From UBA7803 sp036381275 (GTDB lineage Bacteria; Pseudomonadota; Gammaproteobacteria; Pseudomonadales; Azotimanducaceae), in contig DASVDC010000059.1 in NCBI GenBank assembly GCA_036381275.1, positions 1-62,590 on the forward strand: a stretch of DNA of 62,590 nt, read 5' to 3'. Below the pieces are notes generated by a model. That model searched no databases, was not told the origin of the DNA, and worked only from the letters and a program-made list of their open reading frames with translations. Positions within the stretch are counted from its first letter, which is position 1. Every line of letters begins with the position of its first letter. The position numbers and the translations under genes are program-made. Positions 56,593 through 62,590 of the stretch are shown piece after piece.

Positions 56593-57639
56593 ATGGCCCG
56601 AAATCCGATCACCGACGACCCGCGTATCGACCCCCGAATCAAGGCCGTGTTCGGCGCGATGGGCGACATGCCGCTCCCGCCGACGAACCGTGCCGCGAGC
56701 CGCGAAGAGCTGCTCGCCCGGGCGAATATCCCCGAGGCCGTGGCCCAGCGCGAGGCGCTTACGGCGTTCCTGAACGTCTGCGACAGCGAAGAGGTGGCGC
56801 CGTCGGCCGGGCTCGACGTCAGCGAGCACCGGATCACTTCACAACCGGACGGCAATACCATCAACCTGCGCTTCATCCGACCGTCGGGCAACAACCCGCT
56901 GCCCTGCGTCTATTACATCCACGGCGGCGGCATGCAGGCGATGTCGTGTTACGACGGCAACTACCGTGCGTGGGGCCGGATCATCGCGAGTCAGGGGGTG
57001 GCCGTCGCGATGGTCGACTTCCGCAACTGTCTGACACCGTCGTCGGTGCCGGAAGTGGCACCGTTCCCCGCGGGCCTCAATGACTGCGTATCGGGGCTCG
57101 AGTGGGTGGCCGGCCACGCAGCCGAGCTCGGCGTCGACCCGGGCCACGTGATCGTTGCCGGCGAGAGCGGCGGCGGCAACCTGACCCTCGCGACCGGCCT
57201 GAAGCTCAAGCAGGACGGTAAGCTCGGGCTGATCCGCGGGCTCTACGCGCTCTGCCCGTACATCGCCGGAAGCTGGCCACGGGAGGAATTCCCGTCGACC
57301 ATCGAGAACGAAGGGATTCTGCTCAACCTGAAGAACGACCAGGGCGCGATGGCGTACGGCATCGACGAGTTCGAGCGCCGCAACCCGCTGGCCTGGCCCG
57401 GCTTCGCGACCGAAGACGACGTGAAGGGTCTGGTGCCGACGGTGATCAGCGTGAACGAGTGCGATCCGCTGCGTGACGAAGGCATTGCCTTCTACCGGCT
57501 GCTGCTGCGGGCCGGCGTCCCGGCGCGCTGCCGCCAGGTGATGGGTACGATCCACGGCACCGAGATCTTCCCGATCGCGTGCCCGGACATCAGCCGGGAG
57601 ACCGCGGCGAGCATCGCGCAGTTCTGCCGGAGCGCCTGA
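56593..57639 (+). CDS. Alpha/beta hydrolase of the hormone-sensitive-lipase family
   Basis: A 348-residue cytoplasmic esterase. Motif HGGG (residues 110-113) forms the oxyanion hole and GESGGG carries nucleophile Ser192; the acid residue is in the segment CDPLRDEG and the histidine in GTIHGTEIF. The N-terminal lid region (~1-70) is unusually long and acidic. HSL-family enzymes cleave short acyl esters. GGGAGGAG lies just before ATG 56593. Divergent from the molybdopterin gene and convergent with the FAH gene. Confidence 0.92.
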   Translation: MARNPITDDPRIDPRIKAVFGAMGDMPLPPTNRAASREELLARANIPEAVAQREALTAFLNVCDSEEVAPSAGLDVSEHRITSQPDGNTINLRFIRPSGNNPLPCVYYIHGGGMQAMSCYDGNYRAWGRIIASQGVAVAMVDFRNCLTPSSVPEVAPFPAGLNDCVSGLEWVAGHAAELGVDPGHVIVAGESGGGNLTLATGLKLKQDGKLGLIRGLYALCPYIAGSWPREEFPSTIENEGILLNLKNDQGAMAYGIDEFERRNPLAWPGFATEDDVKGLVPTVISVNECDPLRDEGIAFYRLLLRAGVPARCRQVMGTIHGTEIFPIACPDISRETAASIAQFCRSA

Positions 57640-57673
57640 TCTGGCCCGCTGTGGTAGCAGAGAGAGAGTCTCC

Positions 57674-58519
57674 TCAGCCCACGACGACCCGGTGCCGCAG
57701 CACGCCGATCGGCTTCACCTCCACCTCGATCTCGTCGCCCTCGTCCATGAACACGGGGGGGTTGCGCGCGACGCCGACGCCCCCCGGCGTGCCGGTGACG
57801 ATCGCGTCGCCGGGCACGAGCTCGCAGAACGTCGAGCAGTACGCGATGATGTCGCCGAAGTCGAAGACCAAGAGGTCGGCGGTGGCGTTCTGCATCACCT
57901 CGCCGTTCAGGCGCGTGGTGATCTCCATCCGGTACGGATCGCCCACCTCGTCGGGCGTCATCAGCCACGGCCCGAAGCCGCCGGTGGCGGCGAAGTTCTT
58001 GCCGGCCGTGAACTGGCTGGTGTGGCGCTGGAACTCACGCACGCTGCCGTCGTTGTAGATGCTGAAGCCGGCCACGTGCGCCAGCGCGTCCGCCTTGGCG
58101 ATGCGCCGGCCGGCCTTGCCGATGACCAGCGCGATCTCGCCCTCGTAGTCCAGCGTGTTGGATTCCCGGGGGCGGATCATCGGCTGCTCGTGAGCGACCT
58201 GCGCGTTCGCGAAGCGCACGAACACCGTCGGGAAGCCCTCTCCGCCGCGGCCGGTCTCCTGCTGGTGCGCTTTGTAGTTGAGGCCGACGCAGAGGATCTT
58301 GTCCGGGTTCGGCACCGTCGGCAGGTAGGTGAGCCCGGCGAGCGGCAGGTCCGCCGTGTCGCCGCAGCGATCGGGCAGCTCGGCCAGCGCGCCCGCCGCG
58401 ATGGCCGACTTCAGATCGGGAAACTCACCCCGTGCGCCCACGTCGACCACCCCGGTACCGTCCGAGGTGACGTAGCCGAAGGTCGGAGCGCCGCTCCGCA
58501 GAAACGACAGCCAACGCAC
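57674..58519 (-). CDS. Fumarylacetoacetate hydrolase-family protein
   Basis: A 281-residue protein of the FAH superfamily (2-hydroxyhepta-2,4-diene-1,7-dioate isomerase/acylpyruvase type). Motifs: VPNPDKILCVGLNYKAH, the metal-binding glutamates in NTLDYEGEIALVIGK, FTAGKNFAATGGFGPW, and VPGDAIVTGTPGGVG. It hydrolyses or isomerises a 2-oxo-4-enoate or acylpyruvate intermediate of aromatic or sugar-acid degradation. Start: GTG 58519 (MRWLSFLRSG), five bases after the alcohol dehydrogenase stop. Third gene of the operon pdxA-ADH-this gene. Confidence 0.9.
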   Translation of the reverse strand: MRWLSFLRSGAPTFGYVTSDGTGVVDVGARGEFPDLKSAIAAGALAELPDRCGDTADLPLAGLTYLPTVPNPDKILCVGLNYKAHQQETGRGGEGFPTVFVRFANAQVAHEQPMIRPRESNTLDYEGEIALVIGKAGRRIAKADALAHVAGFSIYNDGSVREFQRHTSQFTAGKNFAATGGFGPWLMTPDEVGDPYRMEITTRLNGEVMQNATADLLVFDFGDIIAYCSTFCELVPGDAIVTGTPGGVGVARNPPVFMDEGDEIEVEVKPIGVLRHRVVVG

Positions 58520-58524
58520 CGCGG

Positions 58525-59607
58525 CTACTCGAACATGATCACGTTGCGCGCGATCTCGCCGGTCTCGAGCTGCTTCATCGCGTCGTTGATGTCCTCGAGC
58601 CGGATGTGGCTCGAGATCATGTCGTCGAGGTGCAGCTTGCCTTGCAGGTACAGGTCGACGAAGCGCGGCATGTCGACGCGGAATCGGTTCGAACCCATGA
58701 ACGAGCCCTGGATCTTCTTCTCGAACAGGAAGTCCACGCCGTGCAGGCTCACCATGTGCCCGGGCGGAATCATGCCGATGATGGTGGCGAGACCGCCGTT
58801 GCGCAGCATGTTGAACGCCTGCTCGGCGGTGACCTTGAGGCCGATCGCTTCGAACGTGTAGTGCGCGCCGCCGCCGGTAATCTCCTTGACCGCCGCCACC
58901 GGGTCGCTCTCTTTCGCGTTCACCACGTCGGTGGCGCCGAACTTGCGGGCGAGCTCGAGCTTCGACGGCACGGTGTCGACCGCGACGATGCGGCTCGCGC
59001 CGGCGATCGCCGCGCCGTTGATGCACGACAACCCCACCCCGCCGCAACCGATCACCGCCACCGTGGAACCGGGCTCGACCTTGGCCGTGTGGATCACCGC
59101 ACCGACGCCCGTCGTGACGCCGCAACCGATCAGCGCCGCCCGGTCGAGCGGCATGTCGTCGCGGATCTTCGCCACCGCATGTTCGTGCACCAGCATGTAC
59201 TCGGCGAACGAGCCGAGGTTCGCGAACTGCCCGAGGGGCTTGCCGCCGTGTGCGAGGCGCGGCTCCTGATCCGGCGCGCGCCGGGTCTCCGGCTCCTGGC
59301 AGAGCGACATGCGGCCCGTCAGGCAGTACTCGCAATGCCCGCAGAACACCGACAGACAGGTGATCACGTGATCGCCCGGCTTCACGTAGTGCACGTCCGA
59401 GCCGACCTGCTCGACCACGCCGGCACTCTCGTGGCCGAGCACCATCGGGAGCTGCCCCGGATAGGTGCCGTTGAAGAAGTGCAGGTCGGAGTGGCACACG
59501 CCGGCGGCCACCGTGCGCACCAACACCTCGCGGGGGCCCGGCTTGGAGACCTGGACCTCCTCGATCTCCATCGGCTTGTTCACTTCGCGGAATACGGCTG
59601 CCTTCAT
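58525..59607 (-). CDS. Zinc-dependent alcohol dehydrogenase (MDR family, class III-like)
   Basis: A 360-residue medium-chain dehydrogenase. Catalytic zinc ligands in GVCHSDLHFFNG and LGHESAGVV, structural zinc cysteines in CGHCEYCLTGRMSLC, and the NAD-binding motif GCGGVGL. It oxidises an alcohol or formaldehyde adduct with NAD+. It is similar to the NDMA-dependent and S-(hydroxymethyl)glutathione/mycothiol-type enzymes. GGGGGAG lies nine bases before ATG 59607. The neighbours pdxA and FAH suggest a catabolic role for the three genes. Confidence 0.92.
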   Translation of the reverse strand: MKAAVFREVNKPMEIEEVQVSKPGPREVLVRTVAAGVCHSDLHFFNGTYPGQLPMVLGHESAGVVEQVGSDVHYVKPGDHVITCLSVFCGHCEYCLTGRMSLCQEPETRRAPDQEPRLAHGGKPLGQFANLGSFAEYMLVHEHAVAKIRDDMPLDRAALIGCGVTTGVGAVIHTAKVEPGSTVAVIGCGGVGLSCINGAAIAGASRIVAVDTVPSKLELARKFGATDVVNAKESDPVAAVKEITGGGAHYTFEAIGLKVTAEQAFNMLRNGGLATIIGMIPPGHMVSLHGVDFLFEKKIQGSFMGSNRFRVDMPRFVDLYLQGKLHLDDMISSHIRLEDINDAMKQLETGEIARNVIMFE

Positions 59608-59672
59608 GGTGCACTCCCCCGGCTGGTCGTGATTCTGTGGGACAGGGATGCGTTCGAGTGTGCCCCAGCGCG

Positions 59673-60683
59673 TCAGAGCTCCGCAAGGCGCCCGTCCACC
59701 AGCGCCTCCGCCGCGGCCACCGCCGCCGCGAGGCTCCGGTGGTCGGCCTTGCCCTGGCCGGCGATATCGAACGCGGTGCCGTGATCGACGGACGTACGAA
59801 CGAACGGAATGCCGAGCGTGGCGGTGGTGCTGGCGTGGAAGTCGTGCACCTTGATCGCGATGTGCCCCTGATCGTGGTAGAGCGCCAGCACCACGTCGAA
59901 CTCGCCGGCAATCGCGCGGTTGAACACCGAGTCCGCCGGCCAGGGGCCCGACACCTCGAGCCCCTCCGCCCGCGCCGCGGCCACCGCCGGGGCCAGCTCG
60001 TCGATCTCCTCGCGGCCGAGCAGCCCGCCTTCGCCACCGTGCGGGTTCAGCGCGGCGACCGCGATCCGCGCCCGCGGCAGACCCCAGCGCGTGAGCGTCG
60101 CCGCGGTCAGGCGCAGCTTCTGCAGCACGTTGTCGCGCGTCACGTAGCGGATCGCCTCCGCGAGCGGCTTGTGGGTGGACAGGTGCACCACCTTGAGGCC
60201 GGTGGTCATCAGCATCGTCGCCGTCCACTCGGCGCCGGTGAGCCGCGCGAGGATCTCCTGGTGGCCGATGTCGTCGTATCCGGCGGCGTGGATCGCCTCC
60301 TTGTGGATCGGGCAGGTGACCATGCCGGCGGCCGAGCCATCGAGGCAGGCCCGCGCCGCCGTCTCCACCGCCCGCACTGCGATCGCGCCGCAGCGGGCGT
60401 CGATCCGGCCGAACGCGAAGTCGGGCACGGCGATCCCGAGGTCGAGCAGCGCGAGCGGGCCCGCCGTTTCCGCCGGGGACGTCACGTTCGGGATCGGCGG
60501 CAGACGGACGCGAGCGGACTCCGCGCCCGCTTCGAGCGCCCATCGCGTGCCGATCAGCAGCACCGGCCGGCCCGGCCGCTGCGCGCGCGCGGCCAGCCAG
60601 CGCGCCGCGACCTCCGGACCGATCCCGGCGGGATCCCCGAGCGTCAGCGCGAGCGGCGCCGATTCCGTGTGTTCGTCGACCAT
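59673..60683 (-). CDS. pdxA: 4-hydroxythreonine-4-phosphate dehydrogenase family (PdxA or PdxA2)
   Basis: A 336-residue metal- and NAD-dependent dehydrogenase. Family motifs are TLGDPAGIGPEVAAR, MVTCPIHKEAIHAAGY, ALNPHGGEGGLLG and the metal-binding YHDQGHIAIK, with VRTSVDHGTAFDIAG. In pyridoxal phosphate synthesis it oxidises 4-phosphohydroxythreonine. Because it stands before an alcohol dehydrogenase and a fumarylacetoacetate hydrolase rather than with ksgA, surA or apaG, it may be the PdxA2 type that works in catabolism of diols or acid sugars. The start codon overlaps a plus-strand ATG of a duplicated fragment (60682). GCAGATTCCG lies before. Confidence 0.88.
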   Translation of the reverse strand: MVDEHTESAPLALTLGDPAGIGPEVAARWLAARAQRPGRPVLLIGTRWALEAGAESARVRLPPIPNVTSPAETAGPLALLDLGIAVPDFAFGRIDARCGAIAVRAVETAARACLDGSAAGMVTCPIHKEAIHAAGYDDIGHQEILARLTGAEWTATMLMTTGLKVVHLSTHKPLAEAIRYVTRDNVLQKLRLTAATLTRWGLPRARIAVAALNPHGGEGGLLGREEIDELAPAVAAARAEGLEVSGPWPADSVFNRAIAGEFDVVLALYHDQGHIAIKVHDFHASTTATLGIPFVRTSVDHGTAFDIAGQGKADHRSLAAAVAAAEALVDGRLAEL

Positions 60684-60735
60684 GCAGATTCCGATCGAGC
60701 TCCGCGAGCGGTCTCGAGTCTACGCCGTTTCCCGT
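60682..60735 (+). pseudogene. Fragment duplicated from the zinc-ribbon gene at 62214
   Basis: 48 of the bases from ATG 60682 match the start of the gene at 62214 at about 41 positions. The encoded residues read MQIPIELRERSRVYAV, compared with MQRLIDLCERFRVYAV. The cysteines required for the zinc ribbon are absent and similarity ends after ~54 bases. It is the remnant of a partial duplication in the region between pdxA and the next hydrolase. Confidence 0.6.
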
Positions 60736-60802
60736 TCCGGTACGCTCACGATGACGGTTACCATCAGGGGCCGTTTCGTCACGATGGGCCGGATGTACCG
60801 AT

Positions 60803-62164
60803 ATGCGCCGTGATCGTCGAGGTTTTCCGTTCCGACTGCTGCTCGCCACCGTGGTCTGGTTGGGCGTTGCCACAGCCGTGCCGGCAGTTTCCGCAGCCCT
60901 CGATGAGTGCGCCGTCGGTGCCTATCGGTTGACGGACGGCAGCTTCGTGGACATCGCGTCCATCGGCGATTCGCGGCTGCGTTGGCGTCGGCCCGACGGC
61001 ACCATGGGTGCGCTGACGCGAACGCCGGATGGTAGCTGGACGAACACACTGGGATGGACCGACCGGCCGGACGGCACGCGGATCTCGTTCGATTGCGCGC
61101 GGAACGCGATCGCTTTCAACGCGCTCGAGGGGCGCCGTCTGAACCTCGCCGTATCCGAGACCCGCTTCTCCGTCCAGGGGGCGAGTCTGGCCGGCCGACT
61201 GGTCATGCCGGAGGGAGACAGCCGGGTCCCCATCGTCGTGCTGGTTCACGGCGCCGAACGCGACTCCGCGCTGGACGACTACGCGCTGCAGCGGATGTTC
61301 CCGGCCGCCGGCATCGGCGCCTTCGTCTACGACAAGCGCGGCACCGGAGCATCCGGCGGCCGATACACCCACGACTATCTGACCCTGGCGGTGGACGCAA
61401 TCGCCGCGATGCGGGAAGCGAAACGCCTGGCCGGGACACGTGCCGGACGGGTCGGTTATCAGGCCGGCAGCCAGGGCGGCTGGGTTGCACCCCTCGCGGC
61501 CACGATCGCACCGGTGGACTTCGTGATCGTGTCGTTCGGTCTCGCCGTCTCGCCTCTCGCGGCCGAGCGGGAATCGATCGCGACGGCGCTCACGCGCCGG
61601 GGATTCGGTGCAGACGTCGTCGAACAGGGGATGGCCCTGGCCGATGCGATCGACGTGATCGCGACGAGCAATTTCACGCAAGGCTACGATGGGCTCGAGG
61701 CGATTCGGTCCCGCTACGGCGACGCACCCTGGTTCCGGCAGATTCGAAACGGCGTCGCGGGCTTCTCCCGCTTCATCCTCGATACGCCCCCGTCGGTGCT
61801 GAGGGTCGAAGGGCCGCAACTGGTCCCGCAGATACCGCTTCACTACGATCCCATGCCGGTGCTGCGCCACCTCGACACACCGCAACTCTGGGTCCTCGCC
61901 GGCGACGATCAGGACGCGCCGCCGGGGGAGACGAAGCGGCGCCTCGCGAACCTCACCCGCGAAGGACGCCCGATCACCGTCGCGCTGTTCCCGGACACGG
62001 AACACGGTCTCTACGAGTACGAGACCCTGCCGGACGGCTCCCGGGTCTCGACCCGGTTACCGGCCGGCTACTTCCCGATGATGCGGGATTTCGTCCTGAA
62101 CGGCTTCATCGGCTCCGGCTATGGAGCCGAGACGACGAGGCCCGGAGACGAATCCGGAGGCTGA
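60803..62164 (+). CDS. Exported alpha/beta hydrolase family protein
   Basis: A 453-residue secreted protein: signal peptide (1-~30, VPAVSAA), an N-terminal beta-rich domain (~35-135, GAYRLTDGSFVDIA, WRRPDGTMGALTRTP) and an alpha/beta-hydrolase domain (~135-440) with oxyanion motif LVHGAERDS, YDKRGTGASGG, nucleophile elbow AGSQGGW and acid/histidine in LAGDDQD and FPDTEHGLYEY. The family resembles prolyl-oligopeptidase-like or acyl esterases exported to the periplasm. The substrate is unknown. ATG 60803 follows a short promoter region shared with the divergent pdxA gene. Confidence 0.85.
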   Translation: MRRDRRGFPFRLLLATVVWLGVATAVPAVSAALDECAVGAYRLTDGSFVDIASIGDSRLRWRRPDGTMGALTRTPDGSWTNTLGWTDRPDGTRISFDCARNAIAFNALEGRRLNLAVSETRFSVQGASLAGRLVMPEGDSRVPIVVLVHGAERDSALDDYALQRMFPAAGIGAFVYDKRGTGASGGRYTHDYLTLAVDAIAAMREAKRLAGTRAGRVGYQAGSQGGWVAPLAATIAPVDFVIVSFGLAVSPLAAERESIATALTRRGFGADVVEQGMALADAIDVIATSNFTQGYDGLEAIRSRYGDAPWFRQIRNGVAGFSRFILDTPPSVLRVEGPQLVPQIPLHYDPMPVLRHLDTPQLWVLAGDDQDAPPGETKRRLANLTREGRPITVALFPDTEHGLYEYETLPDGSRVSTRLPAGYFPMMRDFVLNGFIGSGYGAETTRPGDESGG

Positions 62165-62213
62165 GCGTCACCGTGAGGGCGCCCGCGGCTCGGATGCTGT
62201 ATATTCATCCACT

Positions 62214-62450
62214 ATGCAGCGACTGATCGACCTGTGCGAGCGGTTTCGAGTCTACGCCGTGTGCGTGCCGTGCGGGCGTATGGAGGCGGTGGACCTGGAG
62301 AGCTCGATCGCGCGGCTCGGCGAGGCGGCTACCGTGGCCGATCTGCGCGAACGCGTGCGCTGCCGCGGCTGCGGGCGGCGCACGCACGACCTGCGGGTCG
62401 TCTACGTCGGCCCCAAGGATCGGCCGGCGGCGTTCCACTATCGGCGCTGA
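62214..62450 (+). CDS. Small zinc-ribbon protein
   Basis: A 78-residue protein with four cysteines arranged as two pairs, CVPC (residues 17-20) and CRGC (residues 49-52), typical of a zinc ribbon. The remainder (LIDLCERFRVYAV, LGEAATVADLRERVR, RRTHDLRVVYVG) is compact and charged. Similar small proteins occur in many proteobacteria; their role is unknown, perhaps nucleic-acid or protein binding. TATATT occurs 11 bases upstream of the ATG as a possible -10 box. A degenerate duplicate of its first 54 bases lies at 60682. Confidence 0.7.
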   Translation: MQRLIDLCERFRVYAVCVPCGRMEAVDLESSIARLGEAATVADLRERVRCRGCGRRTHDLRVVYVGPKDRPAAFHYRR

Positions 62451-62454
62451 AGGC

Positions 62455-62590
62455 TCAGCCCGCGAGCCGGGTCGCGATCTGCCAGACGTTGTCCCAGGGA
62501 TCCTGCACGGTCGCGCGACGGTCGCCGTACGGCGTGCGCAGCGGCGCCTCGATGGTCACCGCGCCGCGCATCACCGCGCGCTCGTAGGTG
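62455..62590 (-). CDS. VOC/glyoxalase family protein, C-terminal part (5' end outside window)
   Basis: The visible 44 codons on the minus strand read YERAVMRGAVTIEAPLRT, PYGDRRATVQDPWDNVWQIA and end in RLAG. The pattern GDRRATVQDPWDNVWQIATR is the conserved C-terminal strand of vicinal-oxygen-chelate proteins (PhnB/glyoxalase-like), in which the aspartate/proline turn precedes the last metal-binding strand. The gene continues beyond the window. Convergent with the zinc-ribbon gene. Confidence 0.8.
   Translation of the reverse strand, partial: TYERAVMRGAVTIEAPLRTPYGDRRATVQDPWDNVWQIATRLAG

Noticed and set aside
1..62590. CRISPR arrays, tRNA or rRNA genes, insertion sequences, prophage
   Set aside because: No regularly spaced direct repeats, tRNA-like cloverleaf, transposase, integrase or phage structural gene was seen.

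Overview
The window is GC-rich (roughly two thirds G+C), densely packed chromosomal DNA from a free-living gammaproteobacterium. The case for that group rests on the gene families (RarD, NudL, TesB, GrpB, fumarase C, a SO2930-type dihaem cytochrome next to a beta-helix lipoprotein). It is supported by a dispersed palindrome of the type GTGGGAGCGGCC-TCC-GGCCGCGAAT, which looks like the REP elements of Pseudomonas, Xanthomonas and their relatives. I see no rRNA, tRNA, CRISPR array, insertion sequence or prophage. Genus-level assignment is not possible from what I can see.

Layout. 1-6.7 kb: end of an M20 peptidase, a membrane protein, a minus-strand run (HNH nuclease, GrpB, cupin, DUF4256), a SPOR lipoprotein and a minus-strand operon rarD-gst-enoyl-CoA hydratase. 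6.8-14.9 kb: thioesterase II, a Prx5-type peroxiredoxin, a zinc deacylase-like lipoprotein, NudL, a DMT exporter, a GFA protein, a cytochrome c, then a TetR gene followed by a phosphatase-ATPase fusion. 15-21.3 kb: an overlapping acyl-CoA dehydrogenase pair behind a clear palindromic operator, a secreted Ig-repeat protein with a long leader, and the beta-helix/dihaem pair. 21.3-30.7 kb: GtrA, a TPP enzyme, a GPH sugar transporter, fumarase, an acyl-CoA dehydrogenase, two decayed genes, a methyltransferase and small proteins. 31-40.6 kb: operon hydratase-hydrolase-DUF169, a REP array, two hsp20 genes behind a sigma-32-type promoter and a possible RNA thermometer, an amidohydrolase, an S9 peptidase and a further acyl-CoA dehydrogenase. 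40.7-48.8 kb: an operon of amidohydrolase, TPP enzyme and GIY-YIG-like protein; Bcp, a luciferase-like monooxygenase, an outer-membrane barrel, a beta-lactamase-fold hydrolase and a GlxA-type regulator. 48.8-50.3 kb: a lower-GC island of toxin-immunity-type genes (Imm40, a frameshifted DUF4304 gene, a third unknown). 50.6-52.8 kb: an ECF42-type sigma factor with a DGPF/YciI partner and a matching promoter. 52.9-62.6 kb: DinB, TetR with operator, an orphan molybdopterin dehydrogenase subunit, esterases, and an operon pdxA-alcohol dehydrogenase-fumarylacetoacetate hydrolase.

The genes together suggest an aerobic heterotroph living on lipids or other acyl-CoA-yielding compounds. There are four acyl-CoA dehydrogenases, two hydratases, a thioesterase, several esterases and amidohydrolases, and oxidative stress proteins. 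No large new defence or biosynthetic system is evident. The most interesting leads are the immunity island with two homopolymer frameshifts, the TetR operator shared by the phosphatase-ATPase fusion and the dehydrogenase pair, the hsp20 leader hairpin, the long leader of the Ig-repeat protein and the ECF42 autoregulatory promoter. No gene in the window was tested against a database; all names rest on recognised motifs and remembered family features.
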